From: Acinetobacter zhairuonensis
Lineage (GTDB): Bacteria > Pseudomonadota > Gammaproteobacteria > Pseudomonadales > Moraxellaceae
Assembly: GCF_022601715.1 (NCBI RefSeq)
Contig: NZ_JAKVIM010000024.1
Coordinates: 1-50,453 of the forward strand
Length of the DNA stretch: 50,453 nucleotides
Direction: 5' to 3'
Below the pieces are notes generated by a model. It made no database searches. It had not been told where the DNA came from and was given only the letters and a program-made list of their open reading frames with translations. This document shows, piece after piece, positions 28,161 through 38,514 of the stretch. The first letter of the stretch is position 1. Each line of letters opens with the position of its first letter. Made by a program: the position numbers and the translations under genes.

Positions 28161-28242
28161 ACATCAGAATGAAATAGAATAAAAAGATTATTCAATACCT
28201 GAATAAGTACAAGATTATAGACAAATAAACAAAGAGGTAGAC

Positions 28243-29637
28243 ATGCATACACGTATTGAACATGACACCATGGGTGAAGTTGAAGTTCCTGCAGAAGCCA
28301 TGTGGGGGGCACAAACACAACGTAGTTTGCAAAATTTCAAAATCGGTGGAGAACGTTTACCTCGTCCTATGATCCGTGCCATGGGGCTAGTGAAAAAAGC
28401 AGCCGCACTCACCAATGCAGATTTGAACCAAATCCCTCAAGAATTAGCCCACTATATTGTCGATGCCGCAGAAGAAGTGATTCTGGGGCAGTGGGATAGC
28501 CAATTCCCGTTAGTGGTGTGGCAAACAGGCTCAGGTACACAGAGCAACATGAATTGCAATGAAGTGATTGCTAACATTGCCAATCAAAAATTGGGCAATC
28601 CTTTAGGTGCTCAAAAACCTGTACATCCGAATGACCATGTCAATCGCGCACAATCGACCAATGATTCTTTTCCAACCGCGATTCATGTCGCAGCAAGTCT
28701 ACAGATCAATGAATTGCTGATTCCAGCGGTTACGCAACTGCGTAATACCTTAGAAGCGAAAGCGCAAGAATTTAATGACATTGTGAAAATTGGACGTACG
28801 CATTTGCAAGATGCAACGCCGTTGACGTTGGGACAAGAGTTTAGTGGTTATGTTTCGCAGTTAGATCATGGCTTGAAACGCTTACATCAGGCTTTGTCTG
28901 GTCTTTATGAACTTCCACTCGGTGGTACTGCTGTAGGAACAGGGTTAAATGCACATCCTGACTATGCGGTAAAAGCTGCCGAGAAATTATCTCAATTGAC
29001 TGGATTACCTTTTGTCACAGCACCAAATAAATTTGAGGCATTGGCAGGTCGTGATGCTGCGGTATTTGCCTCAGGTGCATTAAAAACATTGGCGGCAAGC
29101 TTAAATAAAATTGCCAATGATATTCGTTGGTTAGCAAGTGGTCCACGTTGTGGTTTTGGTGAAATTCGTATTCCTGAAAATGAACCGGGTTCGAGTATTA
29201 TGCCTGGTAAGGTTAACCCAACCCAAAGTGAAGCCTTGACCATGGTGGTGGCGCAGGTATTAGGTAACGACACGACCATCAATGTAGCTGGTGCTTCGGG
29301 TAATTTTGAATTAAACGTGTTTATGCCTGTGATTGCGTACAACTTATTGCAGTCTATTCAGTTATTGGGTGATGCATGCAATAGCTTTAATGAGCATTGT
29401 GCAGTCGGTATTGAGCCGAATCGAGAGAAGATTGATTACTTCCTGCATAACTCGTTAATGTTGGTAACAGCGTTGAATCCTGTGATTGGTTATGAGAATG
29501 CCGCAAAAGTGGCTAAAACTGCTTATAAAGAAGGTAAAACTCTTAAACAGGTGGCTGTCGAGCTGCAATTGGTGACAGAGGAGCAATTTGATGCGGTGGT
29601 TCGACCAGAAAATATGGTTTCCCCGAACGTTAAATAA
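28243..29637 (+). CDS. fumC: Fumarate hydratase class II
   Basis: The 464-residue protein carries the superfamily signature [15 protein letters not shown] (flexible catalytic loop), [15 protein letters not shown] and [20 protein letters not shown], all as in FumC. It interconverts fumarate and malate in the TCA cycle without an iron-sulfur cluster, which suits oxidative stress. It has full length and its own leader downstream of the palindrome. Confidence 0.97.
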   Translation: MHTRIEHDTMGEVEVPAEAMWGAQTQRSLQNFKIGGERLPRPMIRAMGLVKKAAALTNADLNQIPQELAHYIVDAAEEVILGQWDSQFPLVVWQTGSGTQSNMNCNEVIANIANQKLGNPLGAQKPVHPNDHVNRAQSTNDSFPTAIHVAASLQINELLIPAVTQLRNTLEAKAQEFNDIVKIGRTHLQDATPLTLGQEFSGYVSQLDHGLKRLHQALSGLYELPLGGTAVGTGLNAHPDYAVKAAEKLSQLTGLPFVTAPNKFEALAGRDAAVFASGALKTLAASLNKIANDIRWLASGPRCGFGEIRIPENEPGSSIMPGKVNPTQSEALTMVVAQVLGNDTTINVAGASGNFELNVFMPVIAYNLLQSIQLLGDACNSFNEHCAVGIEPNREKIDYFLHNSLMLVTALNPVIGYENAAKVAKTAYKEGKTLKQVAVELQLVTEEQFDAVVRPENMVSPNVK

Positions 29638-29649
29638 CCCGAATCCTGC

Positions 29650-30471
29650 TTAAGCCAACAATTCAATTACACGAATGGTTGGCTTGTTCTGATGGCATAA
29701 TTGGTAAGCACATGATGCATAAATACCAGCTAAATAGCCTGCAACACTTCTGGCTCTAGTCGTTTCTATTTTATTGCGCTGTTTCAGATGATGTTCATCT
29801 GCTTTTGATAACTGTATAGACTGCATATTCTTGAGGTGATAAGTAACTAAATCAGTACCTTGTAATTTCAATCTATTCTTTAACTCCTGACTAATATAGC
29901 CACGATCAGCATATAGTTTGGCAGTCATTCCTTTGACTAATTGTTCAACTATTTTGATGTCTGCTGTATGCCCATTCGATAAAACCGTACTGACAATATC
30001 TCCTGACTGATTCATTAGCACATGCAGTTTACAACCATAAAACCAGCCCATCAAGCTTTTACCATGTGATGCAATTTTGGCTAATGATTTATGGCGTTGA
30101 ATCCGTTGATTTTTACAGACAGCTAATGTTGTTGAATCGATCCATAAATAAGAACTTTGATGATCTCTCATCAAAGCGAACTGCAAAGCGTGTAAAGCCA
30201 GTTGATGGACATTGATCAGATGAATCATGCGCTAATAACAAGGAAGCTGTTTAAAAAATTGGTTTTTGTTCAGTTTTAATGATGTAGAGAATGCCTTGAA
30301 GTTATTGAAATGAGAGCACTTGTACCACACAGCAATAAAGATAATTTCAGAAATGCAGAGCAGGGTGAAATCTTATGCGTTTAAAGTTTTGCTTTAAGAA
30401 TTTCCAATAAATTGATTCGAATTTTGAAAGAAATCATCAATGACACAGAATAATTGAGTACTCTCTAACAT
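29650..30471 (-). pseudogene. IS982 family transposase, decayed
   Basis: From ATG 30471 (MLESTQLFCVIDDFF) one frame runs left with three premature stops before residue 82, then reads intact through WIDSTTLAVCKNQRI, GWFYGCKLHVLMN and LYADRGYISQEL, the IS982 DDE core, to 29650. About 15 residues expected after the motif RNKIET are missing, so the C-terminal catalytic part is deleted too. It ends 12 bases from the fumC stop and cannot transpose by itself. Confidence 0.8.
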
Positions 30472-30878
30472 AAGGGCTAGAGCTGTGAGTTTGGTGTGGT
30501 AACTCAACTGATGGCTCTAGTCCTCCCCTTTTTCAAGTCAATTGCTTATCCGCGATTCAGGTTAATTAATGTGAGTAGCTATTTATTTCACCTGTCAAAC
30601 AAAACTCACTAGATGAATCCACTAGGGATGAGGGAGTTGTCAGAAAAATTTAGTTGAAGATTTTCATAAATAGAGCACCGTGAGGCGCTTTACTTGTCAT
30701 AAAAATTGCTTACAAAGCAAATAACGTTCATAAATTTAAGACTTTTAATATGAGAATGTTGAATAGTTTCCTTAATACATTAAGGCTCTTATGAATTAAG
30801 TAATATGTTTTCTATAAGAGACTTTTGACGATTAACAATATGGATTATAGGCCTCAAAACTCTTGTTTGTCTTTGTAG
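30472..30878. other. Intergenic stretch past the IS982 remnant
   Basis: No coding frame. A partly paired stem (GGGCTAGAGC near 30474 with GGCTCTAGTCC near 30510), followed by CCCCTTTTT, could be the old element's end or a small terminator. The rest is AT-rich with no other feature I can support. Confidence 0.3.
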
Positions 30879-30910
30879 TTCAGGCATTGCATTGATGTGC
30901 AATGCCTGAA
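30879..30910 (-). terminator. Hairpin at the end of adeFGH
   Basis: A perfect 13-bp stem TTCAGGCATTGCA/TGCAATGCCTGAA with a six-base loop, 16 bases past the adeH stop. No T run follows on the minus strand, so it may protect the 3' end or need Rho. Confidence 0.6.
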
Positions 30911-30925
30911 TTTATATAGGCGCTC

Positions 30926-32398
30926 TCAAGATGAGTTTTGAGTTGTTTGAATACTCCAGCCACCACCAAGAGCACGAATTAAATTTACATTCGCAATCAT
31001 TCGGCTACCTTGTAGCTGCGCAGCCAATTGCTCTTGTTTAAGCAGAGTACGGTCGGAATCAATCACATCCAAATAACTGATCACACCTACACGATAACGT
31101 AAATGCGAAAGTTTATTTGCATTGCGTGAAGCAATCAGTGCTTGGGCTTGAGCACTGATTTGCTGATCAAGAATCCGTTGATCGGATAGACCATTTTCAA
31201 CCTCACGAAATGCATTCAGTACAGTTTGTCGATAATTGGCAATACTTTCTTCGTAGGCAGCCCTTGCTTGCACAACTCCCGCTTTACGTTGACCGCCATC
31301 AAACAATGGTAAAGACAAAATTGTTCCTGCCACAGGTCCTAACAAGAAAGTTCGGCTCGACCATTGGGCTAAATCTCCAAGCGTTGAGGATTCATAACCC
31401 AGTGCACCTGTAAGACTCAGCCGTGGGAAAAATGCTGCACGGGCAATACCAATTCGAGCATTATCTGCTGCCATAGCACGTTCAGCAGCAGCAATATCAG
31501 GACGCCTTTCAAGCAAACTTGAAGGTAAACCCGAAGGAACTTGCAGGGTGTTTTGAGTTAGGCTTTGCTGTGCCAAATTAAACTCAGCAGGTGTCTTGCC
31601 TAACAGTACGGCAAGTGCATGTTCTGAATTGGCTCTCTGACGCTCGATAGTGAATAAACTGGTCTGCGCTGTAGACAATTCTGTTTGTGCACGAGAGACA
31701 TCCATTTCACTCACTGCACCATTTTTAAAACGGGTTTGCATTAAATCTCGTGATTCCGTCAACAATTTAATCATTCGTTCATAAATGCCCTGTTCCGTGT
31801 CGAACTGACGAATCTGGAAGTAAGTTTGTGCAACATCAGCTTGTAAAGTTAACAGGGCAGAGTGGTATAAAGCGTCTTGTTGCTGTACATCTGCAGTTGC
31901 AGCATTGACACTACTGGCAATACGACCAAATAAATCCAATTCATAGGACACATTTGCTTGCGCACGCCATAGCGTCTGTGCTGATGTAGCTGCATTCGCA
32001 TCAAGCCCCTGAGATGCAGGAGAAGCTCTTTGTCGAGTCGGACCAAACCCCATCCCAATACTCGGCATACGTTCAGCCTGTGCTGCTGATTTTAGCGCAC
32101 GTGATGCCTGAACATTCGCAGCAATCGCTTTAATGTTCTGGTTTCCTGTTATCGCTTGCTGTTCAAGCGCATTGAGTTGGGCATCATTAAAAAGATTCCA
32201 CCATTCCCCTCTAGAGGCTACATCGCTTGGCTGCGCAATTTTCCAGTTTTCATCTTCAGGAATAGCGCTTGCTTCTTTGAATTGCAGGGGAATGACTATT
32301 TTGGCTGGTTCATATTGTGGTGCCAGTGAGCAGCCTGCAAGGAGCAGGCTTCCCATGAGCGAGGACAATAACCAGATCTGTTTTTTAGGCATGATCAT
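30926..32398 (-). CDS. adeH: Outer-membrane efflux channel AdeH
   Basis: The 490-residue lipoprotein (lipobox LAGC) belongs to the TolC/OprM NodT group: repeated coiled-coil hairpins with ELDLFGRIASSVNAA and a second matching half with LFDGGQRKAGVVQARAAYEES. It forms the trimeric outer-membrane duct for the AdeFG pump. ATG 32398 with AAGGA just upstream lies seven bases after the adeG stop. Confidence 0.9.
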   Translation of the reverse strand: MIMPKKQIWLLSSLMGSLLLAGCSLAPQYEPAKIVIPLQFKEASAIPEDENWKIAQPSDVASRGEWWNLFNDAQLNALEQQAITGNQNIKAIAANVQASRALKSAAQAERMPSIGMGFGPTRQRASPASQGLDANAATSAQTLWRAQANVSYELDLFGRIASSVNAATADVQQQDALYHSALLTLQADVAQTYFQIRQFDTEQGIYERMIKLLTESRDLMQTRFKNGAVSEMDVSRAQTELSTAQTSLFTIERQRANSEHALAVLLGKTPAEFNLAQQSLTQNTLQVPSGLPSSLLERRPDIAAAERAMAADNARIGIARAAFFPRLSLTGALGYESSTLGDLAQWSSRTFLLGPVAGTILSLPLFDGGQRKAGVVQARAAYEESIANYRQTVLNAFREVENGLSDQRILDQQISAQAQALIASRNANKLSHLRYRVGVISYLDVIDSDRTLLKQEQLAAQLQGSRMIANVNLIRALGGGWSIQTTQNSS

Positions 32399-32405
32399 AC
32401 CGTCC

Positions 32406-35400
32406 TTATGAATGATGTGGATTGATCGGAGCTTCATGAGGACTGGCTGAATGCAGTTTATGTCCACGATTTAAGGTCCTGATTAGTACATAGAAGGCAG
32501 GGGTCAGGAATAAGCCAAAGAAGGTTACCCCGATCATGCCTGAGAATACGGCAACACCCATGGCATGACGCATTTCTGCACCCGCACCTGTAGAAGTGAC
32601 AAGGGGAACAACGCCCATAATGAACGCAATTGAGGTCATGAGAATTGGGCGTAAGCGTAAACGGCTGGCTTCAACTGCTGCATTAAAGGCGGTCATGCCT
32701 TGCATTTCAAGTTCTCGAGCAAATTCCACAATTAATATGGCATTCTTACATGCCAGACCGACCAGTACCATTAAGCCGATTTGTGTGAAAATGTTGTTAT
32801 CACCATTGGTCAACCAAACACCTGTCAGTGCTGCTAAAATCCCCATTGGTACAATCAAAATCACAGCCAATGGTAGGGTTAAACTTTCGTACTGTGCAGC
32901 TAAAACTAAAAAGACCAATAACACGCTAATCGGGAAGACCCATAGCCCTGCATTCCCCGCCAGAATTTTCTGGTAAGTTAAATCTGTCCATTCAAACTTG
33001 ATCCCACGTGGTAAGGTTTCTGCGGCAATACGCTCCGCTGCAGCTTCCGCCTGACTAGATGAATAACCAGGTGCTGGACCACCATTAATATCTGCCGCGG
33101 TATATCCGTTATAGCGTACTGCCATTTCAGGACCATAAGTTTGTGTCACATTCACCAGTGAAGATAAAGGTACCATCTGTCCAGCACTGTTGCGGGTTTT
33201 TAATTGCAAAATATTCTCTGGATTTTCACGAAATGGCGCATCCGCTTGTGCACGAACCTGATAAACACGTCCAAAACGGTTAAAGTCATTCACATATTGT
33301 GAGCCCAGATAAATTTGCATGGTGTTAAATACATCTGTAACAGCAACACCTTGTTGTTTGGCTTTGACACGGTCTAAATCCACGTTTAACTGCGGTACAT
33401 TAATTTGATAACTTGAGAACATTGGACCAAGTTCTGGCGCATTTTGTGCTGCTTTCATAAAATTTTGCGTAGCATCATTTAATGCGGAATAACCCAATGC
33501 ACCACGGTCTTCAAGCTGCAATTTAAAGCCTCCGACAGTGCCTAATCCCATGACTGGTGGCGGTGGAAAAACAGCAATATACGCCTCTTGTATGGCGGCA
33601 TATTTCTGATTCAAGGCACCCGCAATGGCATTGGCTGAAAGTTCGTTGCTTTTACGCTTCTCAAAAGGTTTCAGTGTGACAAAAACAATGCCCGCACTAG
33701 AACTGTTGGTAAAGCCATTGATGGATAGACCTGGGAAGGCAATTGCACTTTCAACACCAGGTTGCTTTAACGCAGCATCACTCATTTTACGAATAACGGC
33801 TTCTGTACGGTCTAAAGAGGCACCATTCGGTAATTGTGCAAAACTAATCAGATACTGTTTATCCTGAGCAGGTACGAATCCACCTGGGACAATGTAGGAA
33901 ATACCAATAGTTAAACCGAGCAGAATGGCATATACGCCCATCGCTGAAGTCTTATGTGAAATGACCCGACTTACACCACGACCATATTGATCGGATGCAC
34001 GTGAGAACACGCGGTTAAATGCCTGAAAGAATCGCCCAAAAACTCGGTTCATGCCACGCGTTAAAGTATCAGGCTTGGCATCATGACCTTTCAGCAAAAT
34101 TGCAGCTAAAGCAGGCGACAACGTAAGTGAGTTAAATGCTGAAATGACAGTTGAGATGGCAATGGTCATGGCAAATTGCTTATAAAACTGACCTGTTAAA
34201 CCTGTCATAAAGGCCAGCGGAACAAATACTGCGCAGAGCGTTAATGCAATGGCAATAATCGGTCCACTTACTTCGCGCATGGCACGATAAGTCGCATCTC
34301 TAGGACTGAGTCCCGCTTCAATATTGCGCTCGACATTTTCCACCACCACAATCGCATCATCGACCACAATACCAATGGCAAGCACCATCCCAAACAGTGA
34401 CAGGGCATTAATGGAATAGCCAAACGCCAACATCAATGCAAATGTACCGATAATTGACACAGGCACAGCCAGTAAGGGAATAATTGAAGCACGCCATGTT
34501 TGCAGGAATAAAATGACTACCACCACAACCAGTGCAATTGCTTCTAGTAGGGTATGAACAACCGCTTCAATACTGGCACGCACAAACTGAGTAGGATCGT
34601 AAACAATTTCATATTTCACAGATGCAGGGAAATCTTTAGACAACTCCTGCATGGTATCTCGCACTTGCTCAGATACTTGCAAGGCATTCGCACCCGGGGC
34701 TTGGAAAATAGGAATAGCAACTGCTTGTTTATTATCAAGTAAAGAGCGCAAACCATATTCTGATGCGGCAAGTTCAACTCGCGCGACATCACCTAATCGA
34801 GTCACTGCACCATCAGCTTCAGTTTTTAAAATAATGTCAGCAAATTCTTTTTCAGTACTTAAACGACCTTGCGCATTGATCGATAGCTGAAGTGGGGCAT
34901 TACTTGGAGATGCACCAATTGTCCCTGCGGCAACCTGAATATTTTGTTCACGAATGGCACTGACAATTTCGCTTGCTGTTAAATTACGTGCAGAGATTTT
35001 CTGAGGATCGAGCCAGATCCGCATCGAATAATCACCTGAACCAAATAAACCCACTTCACCAACACCCTGCAAACGCGCTAAACGGTCTTTGACATTCAGC
35101 ACTGCATAGTTGCGTAAGTAGGTCATATCGTAACGATTATCGGGCGAGGTTAAATGCACCACCATGGTTAAGTTCGAAGAACTTTTCAGGGTAGTCACCC
35201 CTAAACGCTGTACATCTTCAGGTAAGCGAGGTAATGCTTGCGATACGCGGTTTTGTACCAATTGTTGAGCTTTATCTGGATCAACCCCAAGTTTAAAGTT
35301 TACGGTAACTGTTAAATTGCCATCACTATTTGCTTGAGATTGCATATACAGCATGTCTTCTACACCATTGATTGATTCTTCAAGTGGCGAAGCTACAGTT

Positions 35401-35582
35401 TCAGCAATGACTTTTGGGTTAGCACCAGGATATTGTGCACGTACAACCACGGAGGGAGGGACGACCTCTGGATATTCAGATATAGGCAGTTTAAAAACCG
35501 ACAATATCCCTGCCAGCACAATAACGACTGACAACACACCTGCAAAGATCGGTCGATCAATAAAAAATTTAGAGATATTCAT
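32406..35582 (-). CDS. adeG: RND efflux permease AdeG
   Basis: The 1058-residue HAE1-type permease begins MNISKFFIDRPIFAGVLSVV. It shows the proton-relay aspartates in IVVDDAIVVVENVE (TM4) and the TM10 lysine in CKNAILIVEFA, and two large periplasmic loops. Length and sequence, as remembered, match AdeG of A. baumannii (1059 residues). With AdeF and AdeH it exports fluoroquinolones, chloramphenicol, trimethoprim and other drugs when overexpressed. The frame is intact along its full length. Confidence 0.93.
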   Translation of the reverse strand: MNISKFFIDRPIFAGVLSVVIVLAGILSVFKLPISEYPEVVPPSVVVRAQYPGANPKVIAETVASPLEESINGVEDMLYMQSQANSDGNLTVTVNFKLGVDPDKAQQLVQNRVSQALPRLPEDVQRLGVTTLKSSSNLTMVVHLTSPDNRYDMTYLRNYAVLNVKDRLARLQGVGEVGLFGSGDYSMRIWLDPQKISARNLTASEIVSAIREQNIQVAAGTIGASPSNAPLQLSINAQGRLSTEKEFADIILKTEADGAVTRLGDVARVELAASEYGLRSLLDNKQAVAIPIFQAPGANALQVSEQVRDTMQELSKDFPASVKYEIVYDPTQFVRASIEAVVHTLLEAIALVVVVVILFLQTWRASIIPLLAVPVSIIGTFALMLAFGYSINALSLFGMVLAIGIVVDDAIVVVENVERNIEAGLSPRDATYRAMREVSGPIIAIALTLCAVFVPLAFMTGLTGQFYKQFAMTIAISTVISAFNSLTLSPALAAILLKGHDAKPDTLTRGMNRVFGRFFQAFNRVFSRASDQYGRGVSRVISHKTSAMGVYAILLGLTIGISYIVPGGFVPAQDKQYLISFAQLPNGASLDRTEAVIRKMSDAALKQPGVESAIAFPGLSINGFTNSSSAGIVFVTLKPFEKRKSNELSANAIAGALNQKYAAIQEAYIAVFPPPPVMGLGTVGGFKLQLEDRGALGYSALNDATQNFMKAAQNAPELGPMFSSYQINVPQLNVDLDRVKAKQQGVAVTDVFNTMQIYLGSQYVNDFNRFGRVYQVRAQADAPFRENPENILQLKTRNSAGQMVPLSSLVNVTQTYGPEMAVRYNGYTAADINGGPAPGYSSSQAEAAAERIAAETLPRGIKFEWTDLTYQKILAGNAGLWVFPISVLLVFLVLAAQYESLTLPLAVILIVPMGILAALTGVWLTNGDNNIFTQIGLMVLVGLACKNAILIVEFARELEMQGMTAFNAAVEASRLRLRPILMTSIAFIMGVVPLVTSTGAGAEMRHAMGVAVFSGMIGVTFFGLFLTPAFYVLIRTLNRGHKLHSASPHEAPINPHHS

Positions 35583-35588
35583 ATTTGA

Positions 35589-36803
35589 TTAACCCTTTGC
35601 CGCATTGGATGTGTTTTCAGTTGGCTGAGGTTGTTGGGTAGTTGGAACTTGGCTATTTGGCATAGTAACTTGATGTGGTGTGACAGGATCACCTGGTCGA
35701 ATTCGCTGTAAACCATTGACCACAATGCGTTCACCAGCCTGTAACCCACTGTTAATGATTTGCAGACCATCTTGTACTGCACCCAATTTCACTTCTCGAT
35801 ACACCGTTTGGTTCTTGCTATTCACAACCACCACAAAGCGTTTATCTTGATCGACGCCAATCGCAGTTGGACTAATCAGAATCGCAGCACGAGGCTGTCC
35901 ACCCCCTAGCCGAATGCGTGAATATAAACCAGGGATAAGTGAACCATTAGGATTATCAAAGGTCGCTCGGACACGAATTGTTCCCGATGTAGTATTTAGA
36001 TTGTTATCAAAAGAACTAATAACTCCTGTATGGGAGAAGCCATCTTCATTGGCAAGTCCCATAGACACAGGAATTTGAGCAGCATTATTTTGATCACTCA
36101 GATATTTCAGATAAGTTTGTTCATCGACATCAAATGATGCGTACAGTCGAGCAACTGACACAATACTGGTTAAAACCTGCGTACCACTGCCCGCAGCGAC
36201 TACGTTCCCAGCCGTTACTTCGGCACGAGAAATACGACCACTGACAGGTGCGGTAATGCGGGTATATTCAAGATCTAAACGCGCAGCTTCCACTGCAGCT
36301 CGGGCGGCTAGCACATTAGCAGTAGCTGTGCGCGCTTCATTTTCAGCGAGTTCCAGTTCTTGATGAGCGACTGCATTGCTTTCGATCAGTCGCTGATTGC
36401 GAGATAAATTACTCGAAGCATAAGTTACTTGGGCTTCTGCTGCAGCCAGTTGTGCTTTGGCACGGTTGAGCTCAGCCTGAAATGGTCGCGGGTCAATGGT
36501 AAAAAGTAAATCACCTTTTTTGACCAGACCGCCATCCTTAAAATGTACAGCGAGAAGTTTGCCTGAAATCTGCGGGCGGATATCCACTTGGTCTATGGCT
36601 TCTAGGCGACCTGAGTATTCCTGCCAATCGGTAATGGTTTGACTCACGACATTCGCAACATCGACAGTTACAGCAGCTTGTGCACTTGTATTTTGTGCAG
36701 CTTTAGCATCGGCATTTTCATTTAGAAACATAAAACTGCCCCCCGTAGCTAAAATAGCAACAAGCAAAGCAGACAGCGTGAACTGTTTGCGGGAAATTGA
36801 CAT
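35589..36803 (-). CDS. adeF: Membrane fusion protein AdeF
   Basis: The 404-residue adaptor has one N-terminal membrane segment without a lipobox cysteine, the barrel-sandwich segment GRLEAIDQVDIRPQISGKL, a long coiled-coil hairpin (about residues 100-175) and the MFP C-terminal part. It bridges AdeG and AdeH. It leads adeFGH, six bases before adeG, and is divergent from adeL across 194 bases that should contain the promoter and the AdeL sites. Confidence 0.92.
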   Translation of the reverse strand: MSISRKQFTLSALLVAILATGGSFMFLNENADAKAAQNTSAQAAVTVDVANVVSQTITDWQEYSGRLEAIDQVDIRPQISGKLLAVHFKDGGLVKKGDLLFTIDPRPFQAELNRAKAQLAAAEAQVTYASSNLSRNQRLIESNAVAHQELELAENEARTATANVLAARAAVEAARLDLEYTRITAPVSGRISRAEVTAGNVVAAGSGTQVLTSIVSVARLYASFDVDEQTYLKYLSDQNNAAQIPVSMGLANEDGFSHTGVISSFDNNLNTTSGTIRVRATFDNPNGSLIPGLYSRIRLGGGQPRAAILISPTAIGVDQDKRFVVVVNSKNQTVYREVKLGAVQDGLQIINSGLQAGERIVVNGLQRIRPGDPVTPHQVTMPNSQVPTTQQPQPTENTSNAAKG

Positions 36804-36997
36804 GAAGAGCTCCTGTTTTTATTCGTGTACCTGTTTGACGACAAATACATGTCTGATGGGAGAAACAGGTGTAGTGAAGAGATCGGAGCTTAAATGTTTG
36901 TCAATTACGAATAAATATATTAAATTTGATAACACTATTCGGAAATTCATAACAATCGATGTGCTGAATTTCAATTTAATAACTGTAGGAGCAATGC

Positions 36998-38026
36998 GTG
37001 GATCTTTTTCATGCTATGAAAGTGTTTAATAAAGTGGTTGAAACTAATAGCTTTAGTTTGGCGGCTGATAGCTTAGGTTTACCGCGTGCCTCTGTGACCA
37101 CAACCATTCAGGCGTTAGAAAAGCATTTGCAAATTCGCTTATTGAACCGAACCACACGCAAACTCAGTTTGACGCCCGATGGCGCAGTGTATTATGAGCG
37201 TAGCGTACAGATTTTGGCTGATGTTGAAGACATTGAATCCAACTTTCATGATGCTGAACGTGGACCACGCGGTCGTTTACGCATAGATGTTAAAGCTTCA
37301 ATAGGCCGTATGATCCTTATTCCTATGCTCTGTGATTTTCATGCTAAATATCCTGATATTGATTTGGTTATTGGAATGAATGACCGTCCCGTAGATTTAG
37401 TTCAGGATGCTGTGGATTGCGTGATTCGGATTGGTCAGCTTCAAGATTCAAGTTTGGTGGCTCGTCGAATTGGTACAGTTCAGTTTGTGACTGTTGCATC
37501 GCCAAAATATTTCGCTGAACACGGTACACCAGAAACAATTGAAGATTTAAAGCAGCATCAGGTCGTTCAATATTTCAATAGTCGTACAGGCCGTAATATT
37601 GATTGGAATTTTGTGGTAGATGGTGAAATTCAAAGTATTTCAGTCAATGGGCGAGTTTCAGTCAATGATGGAGACTCATATATTGATTTGGCATTACAGG
37701 GCTTTGGACTCATTCAATGTCCTTACTTCATGGTTGCCAAACATCTGGAATCTGGTGCACTTAAAGAAGTATTGAATGAATGGTTACCTGAACCAATGCC
37801 AATTTCAGTGGTGTACTTACAAAATCGTCATTTATCACCTAAAGTTCGTGTTTTTGTCGATTGGGTTGCTGCGTTATTTGCTCAATGTCCATTGTTAAGC
37901 GGATGTACTTTATCGCTCAATCAGAAATCGGAGTTCACTTGTGAACAAAAGAAAAATGATAACTTTACAATTCACAACTTGGTCGAACAGCAAAATACTG
38001 CCGAGGTTTTTGCTTTAAATGTCTAA
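36998..38026 (+). CDS. adeL: LysR family regulator AdeL
   Basis: The 342-residue protein has the LysR winged helix (FNKVVETNSFSLAADSLGLP, ASVTTTIQALEKHLQIRLLNRTTRKL split by wings) and an effector-binding domain to about residue 300; the C-terminal tail is slightly longer than I expect for AdeL (about 336). A GTG start at 36998 with TAGGAG six bases upstream is used. In A. baumannii AdeL lies divergent from adeFGH and its mutations switch the pump on. Confidence 0.9.
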   Translation: MDLFHAMKVFNKVVETNSFSLAADSLGLPRASVTTTIQALEKHLQIRLLNRTTRKLSLTPDGAVYYERSVQILADVEDIESNFHDAERGPRGRLRIDVKASIGRMILIPMLCDFHAKYPDIDLVIGMNDRPVDLVQDAVDCVIRIGQLQDSSLVARRIGTVQFVTVASPKYFAEHGTPETIEDLKQHQVVQYFNSRTGRNIDWNFVVDGEIQSISVNGRVSVNDGDSYIDLALQGFGLIQCPYFMVAKHLESGALKEVLNEWLPEPMPISVVYLQNRHLSPKVRVFVDWVAALFAQCPLLSGCTLSLNQKSEFTCEQKKNDNFTIHNLVEQQNTAEVFALNV

Positions 38027-38277
38027 AAATCCATCTATCTAAAAGTATGTACTTAAGATAGGCTTTCTTGCACAAAGATTTAAAAATTTAAAGCTACATT
38101 AAACTCCCCTAATTTAAGTTACAACTTGGGGATGTGGCTGGCCTAACCTGCACGAATCTCGTAGACACTTGCTTAAAGAGGTATATTAAATTATTAGATA
38201 AAGTTGGCAACTCACTATGCAGGCCAGTTGAACAGGTTCATATTGCGACACCCCCGATTTTGAAAGCAGTTTTAAAG

Positions 38278-38306
38278 AAACCCACCTAGAAATAGGTGGT
38301 TTATTT
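38278..38306 (+). terminator. Rho-independent terminator
   Basis: AAACCCACCTA-gaaa-TAGGTGGTTTA followed by TTTT. It lies 250 bases after adeL; the stretch 38027-38277 between has no ORF and only a short hairpin (about 38033-38060), so it may end the adeL transcript or an unrecognised small RNA. Confidence 0.7.
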
Positions 38307-38433
38307 TATGTGACTATTGGTGGAAGGCTTTGACTTCTCAAGTGTCAGCTTATTTGAAATAAAAGGCTCTTCTTACGATGGGTTGAACCTAGTTCTAGAG
38401 TACCTTTTTTCATTTCGTTGATGAGATTTCATA

Positions 38434-38480
38434 TAAGGTGTCTATAAAATTGAATAGTTATCAATTTTATAGACACCTTA
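38434..38480. repeat. Perfect 20-bp inverted repeat beside the IS3 remnant
   Basis: TAAGGTGTCTATAAAATTGA (38434-38453) and its exact complement (38461-38480) flank a seven-base loop. The outer bases resemble an insertion-sequence end. It lies 34 bases before the transposase start and may be two element ends abutting head to head. Confidence 0.7.
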
Positions 38481-38514
38481 AAGTTAGATAAAATGGCTAA
38501 TAGACGAGGTGCTT

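Noticed and set aside
28992..29342. 116-codon minus-strand ORF inside fumC
   Set aside because: Antisense shadow of fumC with no independent support.
32596..32976. 126-codon plus-strand ORF inside adeG
   Set aside because: Antisense shadow of the permease gene.
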